The notes under the pieces were generated by a model. That model saw nothing but the letters and a program-made list of their open reading frames with translations. It did not search any database and was not told the DNA's origin. From assembly GCF_963678635.1 (NCBI RefSeq), contig NC_087071.1, positions 5,037,624-5,101,623 of the forward strand: a stretch of 64,000 nucleotides of DNA. The letters run 5' to 3'. Of the stretch, positions 1 to 10,696 are shown piece by piece; position 1 is the first letter of the stretch, and each line of letters begins with the position of its first letter. Source of the stretch: Symsagittifera roscoffensis (lineage: Eukaryota > Xenacoelomorpha > Acoela > Convolutidae). Both the position numbers and the translations under genes were made by a program.

Positions 1-330
1 GCAAGAGGGTCGAAACCCTGAGAGGAAGCAAACGTCCGTAACCCCCCCCCCCCCTAAACCCGCCCCTGGTTGTGGCTGTACCAAGCTTAATTGAACTTTT
101 ACAATTCAAAAAGTTCTGCTTTCATTACAGATTTTTTTTCACTCGTTTTAGAAAGCTGATTGTTTTGACGCAGGCCATTTTTTTTCTCTCTTAATCGCTT
201 GTTGTTGCTTTGCCAGTTTCAAATTCAGTTTTTCCATTCTGCTTATGCTTTGTATTGCATGCAACGTGCACGTTTTTAGCACGCTTCAAGGTTTTTGCAA
301 ATTTTTATGGCGTAAAAATTAAAAACAAAA

Positions 331-604
331 CTAATAAGTTTTGTTCCTCAAAACCTTTTTTTGCGAATCAACTTGAAGTTGTAGATCAATCCCTTTTCCC
401 CGTAATGTCTTCGACATATAAATCGTAGTAAGTTGCGTTTGCTCAACACTCTGGGCTCTCGTGTCGGCCAGCGAGCGTGTTTCATTTTGGGGCAAAATTT
501 GGTCTCTTTCGACTGTTTTGTTCTGTGATTCAGACAAAGTATAGTCATTGCTGTTGTTTGTGTTGCGCGTTTGAGGGGTGATTGACAGCGAATGACCTCC
601 ACTT
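331..604 (-). CDS. Last coding exon of the Ser-rich multi-exon gene
   Basis: This exon is open for 90 codons and ends in TAG at 331-333. It opens after an AG at 605-606 (minus strand CTCAAG|A) with one nucleotide, which completes the codon left by the exon ending at 3925 (AG + A = Arg). A second AG lies nine bases upstream and would break the phase. The protein is hydrophilic, rich in Ser, Thr, Gln and Asn (SESQNKTVERDQILPQ near the middle), and has a basic tail ending KKVLRNKTY. No domain is recognised. There is no obvious AATAAA polyadenylation signal just downstream (below 331). Phase agreement and similar composition to the other exons are the main support; the pyrimidine tract is weak. 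Confidence 0.6.
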
Positions 605-3600
605 CTTGAGTGACCTTGAAAAATGTGAAAATTTGTAGTTTTTGAAACTTTGGTTGAATGTGTTCACATTATTGACGTTTCTAGTAAAAAAACTGTTAGG
701 GCGTTACCTGCTTTTTTTCTGCAATTGCTGCCTCCGATAGGTTTAAAAACAAACGTAAACAAATGTAATTGGACAAAACATTAGTTCACAAGAAGTCTGC
801 GAATTAATTTTTATTCAGAAGTTGTTTTGAATACTCAAACCTGTTCGTGAGTTTGTCTGGTTCGGTCTTTTGTAGAGTGTCATTGTCGTGTCAGTTGCAA
901 CACTCGTATCTCCAAACACGCTGTCGTCCACCACTGTTGCACTCGGCTCAATCATCGCTGACCCGAGGTGGGACCTCGTTCTAGGTAGTTAAAATAGCCC
1001 GGGTCAAGGTGTTCACTTTATGTTTTGACGGTGCTCGAGGTATGTTTCGAGTTTGTGGTCGACCCAAACCCTGTCTCGAATATTTTTTTTCGGTCGAGCA
1101 CTGACAGATACTCGAATTTGAATCGAAACAAAAATTGAGCGCCTCGACCCGGGAATTAGTCGCAAAATAATTTTTCAGCTCAAATTCAACTGAATGTACA
1201 TTTTTCAACTCAAAACATTCTTCATTTTGTCGACTTTTTTTTGCCATTTTTCATCTTGTGCAAATAAATAATAATTAGTCATTTTTCTAAACAGATAAGT
1301 AGTCATTTAAAAAAAAATGAAACCAAAAGACTGCTGATATCATTGAAAGGTGTTCTGGCTACCCTCTTCCGTTTCTGATGTTTTTCAAACAATTCAATAG
1401 ATCAAGCCAACCAGCAAACGGAAAAGAATCAAGGAAAAGGAAAACAAAAAAATCTTTTAAATTGTTTTCGATGTTTTAAACCTTCAATGTTTAAACAAAA
1501 AAATCATGAGTTAGTTTTGATTGCCACTATTTTTCATAAAGATGAGATTCGTCATTTTTGATTTAAGAAAAAAAATACAGGACCTAATTAAGTGTCTTCA
1601 CTTCGTTTAATCCAGTTAAAAAATCAGTTCTATAAATTTTTATAAGAGAAAATTAAAAAGTGAAGTTTTTTTTCAAAAGACTGAGAAAAAGAGTAAACGA
1701 GGCCAAACTGTGCACTATATAGGCAAACAATTGGATATTTGTAGCCCGTACCCAGGGAATTTTCTGTGCAAGATCTGAAATTCTTTATTTCTTACATAAG
1801 TTGATTCTTAGATCTGAAATATTTTCTTTCACATCTTGATAAGAATTGACAGTTTTCACATCTGAATTTTGGATCTGAAATAACATTGAAAAACAGAATT
1901 TCAGATCTGAAGTCAGTTTTGAGAAATCTTTTGTCAAGTTATAATTTATGCATTTCGACCAAAAAGTTGATTTTTTGTTTCTTATTGCTTCTGGAATACA
2001 CAATTATGTTTAGATTATCTATCAGCAAAAAAATTTCCGAATAATTTCACAAACAGTTTTTTTTTCAAACTAAATTTCTTGTTCCACGGTGTTAAAAAGC
2101 TTTCAAAAACTGTTAGAAGATCTGTAAAATTTTTGATGTTCATGCGCTAATTATGCGTTTTCAATGTTTATCTGATGCTTGGGGAAATATATTTTGGCAG
2201 TCTCCAAACTGCGACTTTTCTGAGTACCTAGTGGCAGCTAGCAGAAGCTACAAATACAAAAAAAAATCAAAAATAAAAAAAAATTGTGTCAGAGTCATTG
2301 ATTTTTTCAGATCTGAAATTAGATTTAAAGTAGTTTTTTTTTCAGATCTGAAATAACCAAGTAAAACAAATTTTTAGATCTGAAATTAGATCTGAAAAAA
2401 AAACAATTATTAAAGTATCCAAGCGTTAATTAAAAATTTCATAACCCATTTCAGATCTGAAATCTAGATCGGAAAAAGGTTATTTCAGATCTGTTTTAGA
2501 AAGTTTACTGGGTACGAGAGGTCTCTGCAATCCAGAGACAAGTCTTTAGTTATGTAGTTATGTAGTCTGGCCTAGTAATTGTGATGTTTTGGCTTATGCA
2601 GCCGAAAAAAAAAATTTGATCAGGGGTTGACAAATCTAATCAGAATGATTTCCAAGTACGTAAACTTACCAATCAATACAACGTCAAGGAGACAAAAAAA
2701 TGTATTTTGTTATAAATTGATCCATTTGTATGATACAGTGAAAAAATTTGAAGACTAATTAGACGTAATTACGCGACTTAAATTTTTAACGATTTTTTTT
2801 GATAATCAATTTAGCAAGCATTTGAGCTGGCACGTTGAGATAACCAGAATTACCAACAGATAAATAAAAAGCTCAATGAAACCTCAGTTAAAAGGATATG
2901 CAAAATGCTAAGACGTTATGCTTATTTTAAATAAAATTTCAATGAAAACAACAATTTTTTTTCGCAGCAAAAAACTTATTCAATTATAAACCTAAACTCC
3001 TACGTCCTGTATTATATAGAATATCTAAGAATGCCTGTTGACGTTAATTGTTCGCTTGGATTTTTATTAGTTTAATTTTTTGTGTTTTTTTTTGTTTTTA
3101 GTTCTTTTTCTCGTTTTTAAAACCAGATTTGTATAGAAAACCTGAAACCAATCATAACTTTCCTTTCAAAAATTTAGTTTGAACTTTGAGAACATGATAA
3201 TTCTCGAAGCACTAGAAAATTAAATTCCTAATTTCCGCTCCGCGACACATAAAAACGGACTTGTAGGTCTAATGGTGATCTCCCAGTCGATGAAATTAAC
3301 TGTCTTTTTCAAACAATAACGAATTAGTTATGCACATTCGAACATCTTAAAAACTTTAGAGGCGTTTAAAAACTATTCAATTTCAGACTTGAGATTGGTT
3401 TCTAAAATGAAAAAATAATTTTCTGTTTTTTTATTGAAAGCATTGGTGGATCTAAGATTTTCTCAAAGGGGCGATTTTCAAAAAATTGTAGGTCGACCGA
3501 TTAGATTTTCCGAGCACTCTCAAAACAGTATAGATAAAAATTCAAAAAATATTGCGCCGCAGACAAGTTTTTGAAAGAACGGGTCAAAAATCTCTTTTTG

Positions 3601-3924
3601 GGCACTTTTGGAAAACTTTGACCAAAAAATTACGCTTCCCTTCAAAATTACTAAATTTTGGCCTTTAGAAACTTTTTGGGGTTAGCAAGGCTGAAATCGG
3701 TGTCATAAAACAATACGCAAGGAAGGATTTTTTGGTTGGCGTGATGGTCAAATCCCTAAGAAAAAGCCACTGATTGTAAGCCTGAACAATTTGTTTTTAT
3801 TACGACTTTTTGAACAATTTATTAAGTTTATGATTGTTCTTAATTTGCGCTTTATAAAAAAACCTACTCATAATTTTTTAATCATCTTCCATACAGTTTA
3901 TGCTGTTATAACACATGCACCTAC
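605..3924 (-). other. Intron of the Ser-rich gene, about 3.3 kb
   Basis: AT-rich noncoding stretch between the donor at 3923-3924 and the acceptor at 605-606. It contains the 0.77-kb inverted-repeat element at 1747-2516. A patch near 960-1170 is rich in CTCGA/TCGAG words. I see no convincing exon here. Confidence 0.5.
1747..2516. mobile_element. MITE-like element with CGTACCCAG termini and AGATCTGAAAT repeats
   Basis: The segment begins CGTACCCAG (1747-1755) and ends with its reverse complement CTGGGTACG (2508-2516). Inside, at least ten copies of the palindromic word AGATCTGAAAT or TTTCAGATCT are scattered in both orientations, clustered near both ends (about 1770-1910 and 2300-2500). No coding capacity is seen. 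This looks like a nonautonomous DNA transposon with subterminal repeats. The superfamily is not assignable because no target duplication is evident. Confidence 0.5.
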
Positions 3925-4114
3925 CTGTTGTCGACAAAAACCGAGTCCAATTCGTCCACCTGGGAAGTTTGTCGGGCTCTGACAGGTGTTAATCTGTGGG
4001 ATCCACTGACAGGGGTGGGGGCTCCGTCGTTCCACATCACTGGCTGTATGTAACTGGAACCCATCGAGACACGACTGCTGACGTCCGATTTGGAATTCTG
4101 GAGTGCCGATCCAC
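3925..4114 (-). CDS. Exon of the Ser-rich gene (phase 1 in, phase 2 out)
   Basis: This is one of the best-defined exons. The acceptor is a long pyrimidine run ending TTTCAG|GTGGAT and the donor is AACAG|GTAGGTGC. It carries 2 + 186 + 2 nucleotides. The translation starts GSALQNSKSDVSSRVSMGSS and ends DELDSVFVDN; the split codon to the last exon gives Arg. It contains a Pro/Thr segment (APTPVSGSHR). The composition is hydrophilic and Ser-rich like the rest of the gene. Its 2-nt start accepts any of the three upstream exons that end in phase 1. Confidence 0.75.
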
Positions 4115-4427
4115 CTGAAACAGAAGAAAAAAAAAATAGACAAATTTTCAACAATTTATACTGTATTATTGTTATAACTGATATGTTATTACTGTTAATT
4201 CATGTTATAACTATACAATTGCTGAAATAAAAAAAACCAAACTCACAAGCAAAACTGGTCAAAAACAAGCAATTGAGCCGCCTTTAGAACAAAAAACAGA
4301 ATCTTCGAAAGCCTATTGTCGTCACGAAAGCACTTTTTTGAAAATAAACTATTTTTCAAATACTTTTTTGAAACCTGATTTCAAAATCAAAATATTTTTC
4401 ATTGTGAACACAAAAAGAGTTTCTCAC

Positions 4428-4525
4428 CTCTGTGACTAGCTGGACTGAGCGTCTGCTGTTGATAAAACTTCTGATAGCCAGGGTGTAATTGGAACGCAGT
4501 TTGAGACACAGTGCTACTTTGCATG
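4428..4525 (-). CDS. Alternative exon C of the Ser-rich gene (phase 2 to 1)
   Basis: 98 nt: one nucleotide, 32 codons, one nucleotide. The acceptor is ATATATTCAG|C and the donor is CACAGAG|GTGAGAA, a good match to the consensus. The peptide is MQSSTVSQTAFQLHPGYQKF followed by a Gln/Ser-rich stretch (YQQQTLSPASHR). Entering after the exon at 6262 and leaving into the exon at 4114 both preserve frame. Joining it after exon A or B would shift the frame. An upstream acceptor (ATCATGAAG|TTT) would give a phase-0 start that fits no other exon found. Confidence 0.55.
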
Positions 4526-5225
4526 CTGAATATATCCAGTGGGCTCATTTTCCGATTCTCAAACTTCATGATAAATTTCAAAAAGCAAGATTTATGGAAA
4601 AACATGACACAAAATTGTAAGTTAATTTGAAATATGTTAAGCAAAACTAAAGAGAAAAAAAGTTTTTGATGTTTTCATAACTGTTTTTTTTTTTAGCTAG
4701 TTAACTCAATTTCGAAGAAGCTTTCATCATATTTAAACCATTCTTGTGGGCAAAAGGTGATTTTCGGAGCGAAAAACAAAAAATGAGCCTTGAATCATCG
4801 CCTTCTTGCCAGGTGGTGGCCATTTCGGAGTTCCAATCAGTTTGCGAGTAGGAATAGTCATTACTGTTTTGCTCGTGCAGTTTCAGTTTGTGTCCGTGTT
4901 GCGACATTAAAGGACGAAGAATGCCTGAAAAAAAATCACCTACCGTTAAATGAAATCGTTTTTTTTTTTGCGTAAAGCATCGAAGTTATGCATGTATTTT
5001 TGATTACTGAACCTTTTTTTTGGAAATTGATTTTGGCAGCACCGTAAAAAAGATGCGCAAAAAAATGCGAGTTGGAATCTGAGAGGTTTTTCATACATTT
5101 TTCTCTTAATAAAAAATCAGTCACATAATTGATTGAAAATTTGTAAGGATCACTCTTTTCACTTCTTTGTTAATTCTATGGCTATGTTACGAGTATATGT
5201 TTTAAATTTATAATTTATAAGTTAC

Positions 5226-5374
5226 CATCATTTTCAAGGTCAGGGTTACTAATATCCTCCAGTTCTGAAGGTTGAATGCTTTCGCCCACCTCTCCGACCA
5301 TCATAATTTGGCGGCCACGATTGGAGCCGAAACTCGACTCGTAACTCCGACCAGATCGGTTGTCGCGGGTTGAA
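5226..5374 (-). CDS. Alternative exon B of the Ser-rich gene (phase 2 to 1)
   Basis: 149 nt: one nucleotide, 49 codons, one nucleotide. The acceptor is TAATCATAAG|T with a TCTAAT branch-like word just upstream; the donor is GATG|GTAACTT. The peptide begins STRDNRSGRSYESSFGSNRG and ends in an acidic stretch (SELEDISNPDLEND). It pairs in frame with the exon ending at 6262 and the exon starting at 4114, but not with exons A or C. The pyrimidine tract is modest, so the start is less certain than the donor. Confidence 0.55.
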
Positions 5375-5840
5375 CTTATGATTAGAATCCGATTTATTTT
5401 AAGCAAATTTCATTTTATGTTTTGTTGGTTTTTTTTTCAAGATCTCTCTAAGCCTTTTCCCATACTTTGGTAAACTTTGCTACCCTTTCAAAACTGGCAG
5501 CTCTGAAATTTTGAAAACTTTTTTTTTTTGAGTTTTCAGATACCAAAAAATGGCTTCAGGTCGTATGAATTTGTTTTCTTTGTCTAATAGTTGTTTTATT
5601 TTCAACTAGTCAATTAAAAAAAAGTTCAAGCTTGATGTCAAAAAACTTTCAAATGAAAAAAACTCAAAGTAGTAAAAAAAGTATGTAATTACCTCTTTGT
5701 GTCGAAAATATAAGAAAAGTTGAGCGAAAATAGGAAAAATTAAGGAATGCCGGAGCTAAATCGGTCCCTTAATTCATCCGTTGGCTTGACATAATGTATA
5801 TGTGTACTATAAGTATTCCTAGAAGTCCCTCGATCTTTAC

Positions 5841-5887
5841 TTTGACTCGTCAAAGGATCCACTCGACTCTGAGTAGTTTCGGACATT
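5841..5887 (-). CDS. Alternative exon A of the Ser-rich gene, or alternative 3' end
   Basis: The acceptor is GACACGAAG|A with a TCTAAC branch-like word about 30 nt upstream; the donor is CAAA|GTAAAG. That gives one nucleotide, 15 codons (MSETTQSRVDPLTSQ) and one nucleotide, again phase 2 to 1. If the GTAAAG donor is ignored the frame stays open, with the same hydrophilic composition (DRGTSRNTYSTHIHYVKPTD), to a TAA at about 5743 after ...FSSGIP. This stretch could therefore be a short cassette exon or an alternative terminal exon giving a shorter isoform. Confidence 0.45.
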
Positions 5888-6261
5888 CTTCGTGTCGGTA
5901 CAAGCATGATAGTTAGATTATAATCAAAATGCAGGATTGAAAGGTGGCTTCTAAAACTCATTGAACAATTACAAAAATGAAGAAACCAGAGCAGAAACTT
6001 TTAACAAAGTTTTAAGCAAGCAAAAACAATTTCAGGGACTTTTAAATCTACAAACTTTGAAGAAAATCAAAGCAGAAACATTTAATGAAGTTTTAAGCAG
6101 GCAAAAAATGTTTCAGTGACTTTCACCAATCTGTAAACAAGCCATCAACAGAACTCAACAGAAATTTTCATACGATTAACGACATTCTAACCCACTTAAA
6201 AGGACCTAATTTTCGGGAAGCCATCCATAGTAATTTAGGGTTCCAACTATCTTGCTTGTAC

Positions 6262-6414
6262 CTTCGTTTCGAGTCGTGTTCTGGCACGACTGCAAATGTC
6301 TCGCCACTTCTTACGTAGTTTGATGACCTGACAGACTCCATCGAGTTCGACAGATTGACGACAGAGGGGGGTTGAGATACGGAGACCACGCGAGTCATCG
6401 AGTGGATTCGAGAT
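6262..6414 (-). CDS. Exon of the Ser-rich gene (phase 2 in, phase 2 out)
   Basis: 153 nt: 1 + 150 + 2. The acceptor is TTTTAAAATTTATAG|A and the chosen donor is ACGAAG|GTACAAG. A stronger consensus donor, TAC|GTAAGA, lies inside the exon about 50 nt earlier, but its phase 0 fits no downstream exon found. The peptide starts SRIHSMTRVVSVSQPPSVVN and ends AVVPEHDSKR. Another frame is also open over most of the exon, but its composition is unlike the neighbouring exons. The exon feeds three possible downstream exons. Confidence 0.6.
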
Positions 6415-7968
6415 CTATAAATTTTAAAAAAATTAATTATCAAGTTTGGTTGTTTTCTTAATTCGAGACCTCAAGCTTTTTTAGTTAAATATTGAGCTGA
6501 AAACCAGGCTGAAAAACGGTTTCCTCGAATTTTCTAGAAATTTTTTTCCTATTTCGGCATAGAAGTCGGTCGGTGCATCGTCATAAATAAACAAGAAAAA
6601 AAGTCGCCAAAAAACGCTAATCATATTGTTTCCATAAAAGAAAATTTCCACAAATTTTGCACTCAAACAAACATTTTCCGAAAAACTTTTTCTGGCATGC
6701 AAGACTTATTCTTTTTTGTGTTCACAACTTAAACACAAAAAGTAAACTTTTCCATTTTTTTGGGTAACTTTGTTTCAAAACTCTCAAAACGCCTATTTTT
6801 GGATTAAAAAATTAGTCGATTAACGCTAGTAAAAATTAGTAATCAATAGTAAACAGATAGTTTTGATTGCATCAAATAAATATGTAATCGACTGGACTTA
6901 ATTTAGCACGATGGTGATCGATTACTGAGATAAACAATTAAATAGCACCCAAAATACTTTTTTAATGTATATTTTGGTACATAGTTTCTACGGATTGTCG
7001 ACATTTTAATTTTTTGGATTAAACATATTTTTTCAACGTTGTATACATATATTATACAATATTTATACCGATTGTGTTGACTATCAACAAATATGATTTT
7101 TAAAAAAAAAATTGAAATATGATGTGAGCATTGGATGAGTCTTCGTTTGATGTTTGAAATAAAAAGAAATTTGAAAACGGTTTCTATGGAAAATTCTTGA
7201 GGAAAGTTTTTTTCTTGAACTGAATTTGCCATTTTGGTAGATTTTTGTGTTCAAAAGTGAACTAAAAGCGTCGATTTAGAGCTACCTTTTGAGAAAATTT
7301 CTCTTTGATGCACTTTTTTTTACCAATCGAATGACCCGGTTTGACAAAGAATGCCTATCATACAATTTCATACTATCAAAAAATGCTTGTCATACAGTTT
7401 TATACGATTTCATGGACTGGAAAAAATGTAAGAAAAGAGCAATTTAGGCATTCTTACGAAATTTTTTAATAAGCTTTTTTTGCCTCGTTCTAGCTTTAAT
7501 GATGAATTTCTTGCCATACTTCCGAGATTTTCATGAAAATAGCAAAAGCAGTTGTTGTACTGTGAAATTAAATAATTAAACTTTTCGAAGAAAAAAACGA
7601 TTGAAAAAATACTTGTCATAATTTTTTTTGTATGAAAACTGTATGATAAAAATGTTTTCTATAGACCCCATATATGAATTTGTATGATAAGGCATTTTTC
7701 TTATATGGACGTCAACACGAGCAATTCTGAGATTGCGAAAACGTGATTTTAGTTCACGAGTACACTGAGCGAGATATTACACGTGTACAAAATTTTAGTA
7801 GTTTCATGGACAACAATAACTGTTTTATCTGAACGAAGTTATGGAACAAATATGTTGATTTTGAGGTCGGAAATCAGTTTTTCACACATTTCAAAACCGT
7901 TAAAACAAATTTTTTTTTGCGAAAATATTTCTTTTTGGTGAAATTCAGGTGTACAAATAAAATTTTGC

Positions 7969-8140
7969 CTGGAAGATTGTCGAGTTGAGTTGCGTCTCAC
8001 GAGTCTGTGTGGTCCCCCCGAGTATGACTCATGTGGGTTGTGGTGAGTAGTGTAGGGGGTGCTTCTAGACTGAATGTGGGACTTGCTCAGTTGTTCTCGA
8101 TTGGTTTGTTCAAGGGTAGCTTTTGCCAATTGAGAGATAC
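7969..8140 (-). CDS. Exon of the Ser-rich gene, with a GC donor
   Basis: 172 nt: 2 + 168 + 2. The acceptor is CGATTTCAG|GT and the first split codon gives Gly. The peptide runs ISQLAKATLEQTNREQLSKS, then HIQSRSTPYTTHHNPHES and the basic RLVRRNSTRQSS. Only a GC donor (TTCCAG|GCAAAA) makes the phase match the next exon, giving Arg-Ser across the junction. A GT donor inside (CTC|GTGAGA) is better by consensus but ends in phase 0, which would put the next exon in a compositionally odd frame. Confidence 0.6.
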
Positions 8141-9501
8141 CTGAAATCGCTTTGAATTCAAATATTTTTGTTCATTTCAAGTAAAATCTTGTTATAAGTT
8201 TTCATCGAAGGTATAAGTTTTCAATTTTAGAGTTTTATAGTTGTGATTTATAAATTTGTCAATTTCAACTTGATTTTCCAAAACTGTTTTTTTAACTAAA
8301 TCTTTGAAAATTTGATACTACAACTTTTGAATTTCGGTTTCTAAAACATTTCCAAAAGACAGCAGGAAAACAGTAAATGAGCGCAAGTGATTAAGAAAAA
8401 CTTGCTGACTTGTTTTTTTTTTAAAAAGTTTCAGTTTCGAAATTCGATGAAACAAAGTTGGCATCAAAGCTCATTTGATTTATGAAACATTTTATGACTG
8501 ACATTTTTTTGATAAAAATAACCCAATTTCAGAAAACTTGACTTCAATAGGTACGATTTTTACTCCGCTGGAAATCTGAAAAATGATTTACAATTTCCGA
8601 AACTAATAATCGATCACGTCATTTGTAACCCCTTACACTTTTTGCTGTGCGATATTGGAGTTTCCTATCCTTTAAAAAAACGGTATGCGCTGAATTTTAA
8701 AATAAATCAAAAACCAAACTCACCAAACTCGCCAAACTCTGATGATATAATTTATTACCTTGGCTTTTATACTGTTTACGCATGGTTCTGCGGTTTATTA
8801 TAATTTCACTGCATTTTGAGCTGAGCAAGCTTTCATAGCACTCATATAAAACAATCGGATAAGATAAACTAACACAGAATTTTCAAACTTCTTTTTTTTT
8901 GCCTATAGACTAAAAATAGCGGAAATTCTTCGAAGTTTTACCAGCATTTTTTATGCAAATTATTTAGCGGCACTAAAAACAAATATTACACTCTTCAAAT
9001 TGGCGAACTCGAATGGATCAAAGGTTAGGGGGCAAACGGGGTCAATCGATGTGAGAATAACTACCATAGAGGTGTATAACTCCGTAGTTTTGTTCTAAAC
9101 GAATTCACCCGTTTTAAGGTCATAATTCTGATTTGCGATTCTGCAATATATTGCACCATAAAAATACTCTTAAATTGTCAAACTGTTTTTGTTCTCACTA
9201 TTTGTATTCCAAATTAGCCAAATTTGAAAAAAAAACTATCTAAAAAATTTTTTTTCAGTCTATTTTATCCAATTGTTTGATACCATAGTGTTATAAAAAC
9301 TTTGCCCAAAGTTCAGTTAACATTCAACAAACCACGAAAACATGCACGAACGAAAGGCATTCAAGCAAAATCAAAAGTTTCATCAGATTTCGGCAATTTG
9401 CTACTTCCCTATGCAAAAAAAATCGTTTCAATAACCTAAACAATTATGAAAAGAGAGAGAAATCATTAAATAAACCCGTTTGAAAAAACTCTATACTTTA
9501 C

Positions 9502-9622
9502 CTAGTTTGGAAGTAGTCTCATCTATTGTTTCATATCGGTGACTAATCGCTCCTCCTGACAGTTCCAAAGAGTCGTTCATCAGACTGTCTTTTTTGTTCG
9601 ATCCACTGGCAGCCGAGGAATT
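9502..9622 (-). CDS. Exon of the Ser-rich gene (phase 0 in, phase 1 out)
   Basis: 121 nt. The acceptor is GGGGTTTTAG|AAT and the donor is AAACTAG|GTAAAG. Forty codons read NSSAASGSNKKDSLMNDSLE and continue LSGGAISHRYETIDETTSKL. The phases match the exons on both sides (phase 0 from 10574; phase 1 into 8140). Serine-rich and hydrophilic; no domain recognised. Confidence 0.75.
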
Positions 9623-9837
9623 CTAAAACCCCAAAGTATACTAGTGTCGACGGCAAATTTTAGTAGGAATTACTCTAGAAGTAAAAACAGGATTTATTAT
9701 CAAATTTGAAAAAATTTATGAACATCACTACAAAACCAAATAGTTTTGTTGACAGGAGAAAACAAACGGGATACAGATTAAGACTGATGGGATGCTTTGT
9801 GGTCCAAAAAACCCGATTTTTTTTTGGTTATTTATGG

Positions 9838-10342
9838 TGTTTTGGTCGTTTAGACGACATCAGAAAACCATTTTGATATGAATAAATAGTATTTTAACAA
9901 ACTTTGAAAATTAAAACATCATTTTGAGATTCTGTTGAAAATTAATTGAGTTTTTGATCGTTCAGACGACATCAGAAAATCTTTTCGAAATGAATAAATA
10001 GTATTTTATCAGGTTCTGAATATTAAAATATTGAAATTCGATTAAAATTTAATTGCGTTTTTGATCGTTCACACGACATCAGAAAACCATTTTGAAATGA
10101 ACAAATAGTATTTTATCAGGTTTTGAAAATTAATATCTCACTTTGAGATTTTATGAAAAAATTTATTGTCTTTCTGGTCGTTTGGAAGACATCAGTAAAC
10201 CATTTTGAAATGAATAATAGTATCTTATTTATGGTGTTTTTGGTCAATAACACGGCATCAGAAAACCATTTTTAAATGAAAAATATAAGTTTATCATGTT
10301 TTGAATATTAATACCTCACATTGAGGTTCTATGAAACTTTTT
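9838..10342. repeat. Tandem array, about 110-bp unit, 4 to 5 diverged copies
   Basis: Units start around 9838, 9951, 10058, 10171 and 10237. Each contains a GGTCGTT-like word followed by GACATCAGAAAACCATTTTG, then AAATGAATAAATAGTATTTT. The last two copies are shortened. It lies in an intron of the Ser-rich gene. Confidence 0.75.
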
Positions 10343-10374
10343 TTTTGCTTTTTAAGAATTAGAAGTGTTGCTTT

Positions 10375-10430
10375 TCTAGTCTATTCCGTTTTGATATAAA
10401 AAATTCTTTATATCAAAACGGACTAGACTG
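10375..10430. repeat. Near-perfect hairpin, stem about 24 bp
   Basis: The left arm (TAGTCTATTCCGTTTTGATA and on to 10400) pairs with 10407-10430 around a 6-nt loop, with one or two mismatches. It sits just after the 110-bp tandem array. It may be the end or relic of a fold-back element. Confidence 0.6.
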
Positions 10431-10573
10431 TAAAACATATCCTTTACTAAATTTTTTTTTCAATTCGTCCCAAATTAAAATATAAATTTTCAAAATCTGC
10501 TAAGACACAATTTGATTAGGTAAAAAGCTATAAATTACTAGAGATTTAAACTACTAGCCCCATTTCGATCTAC

Positions 10574-10696
10574 CATTGTTCGGATACAAGACTGAGAGTG
10601 ATTGTTTGCTGAACAGTCGGGTGAGCACATTGACTGGGACTGAGGATTGGCTGTCCTGATGAACTCACTCGACCCATCCTGACTCAACTCCAACTT
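10574..10696 (-). CDS. Exon of the Ser-rich gene (phase 0 in and out)
   Basis: 123 nt, exactly 41 codons. The acceptor is ATAATTTTTAG|AAG and the donor is CAATG|GTAGAT. The peptide is KLELSQDGSSEFIRTANPQS, then QSMCSPDCSANNHSQSCIRTM. It carries three cysteines, unusual for this otherwise Cys-poor protein. Phase 0 on both ends fits the exon ending at 14095 and the exon starting at 9622. Confidence 0.7.
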
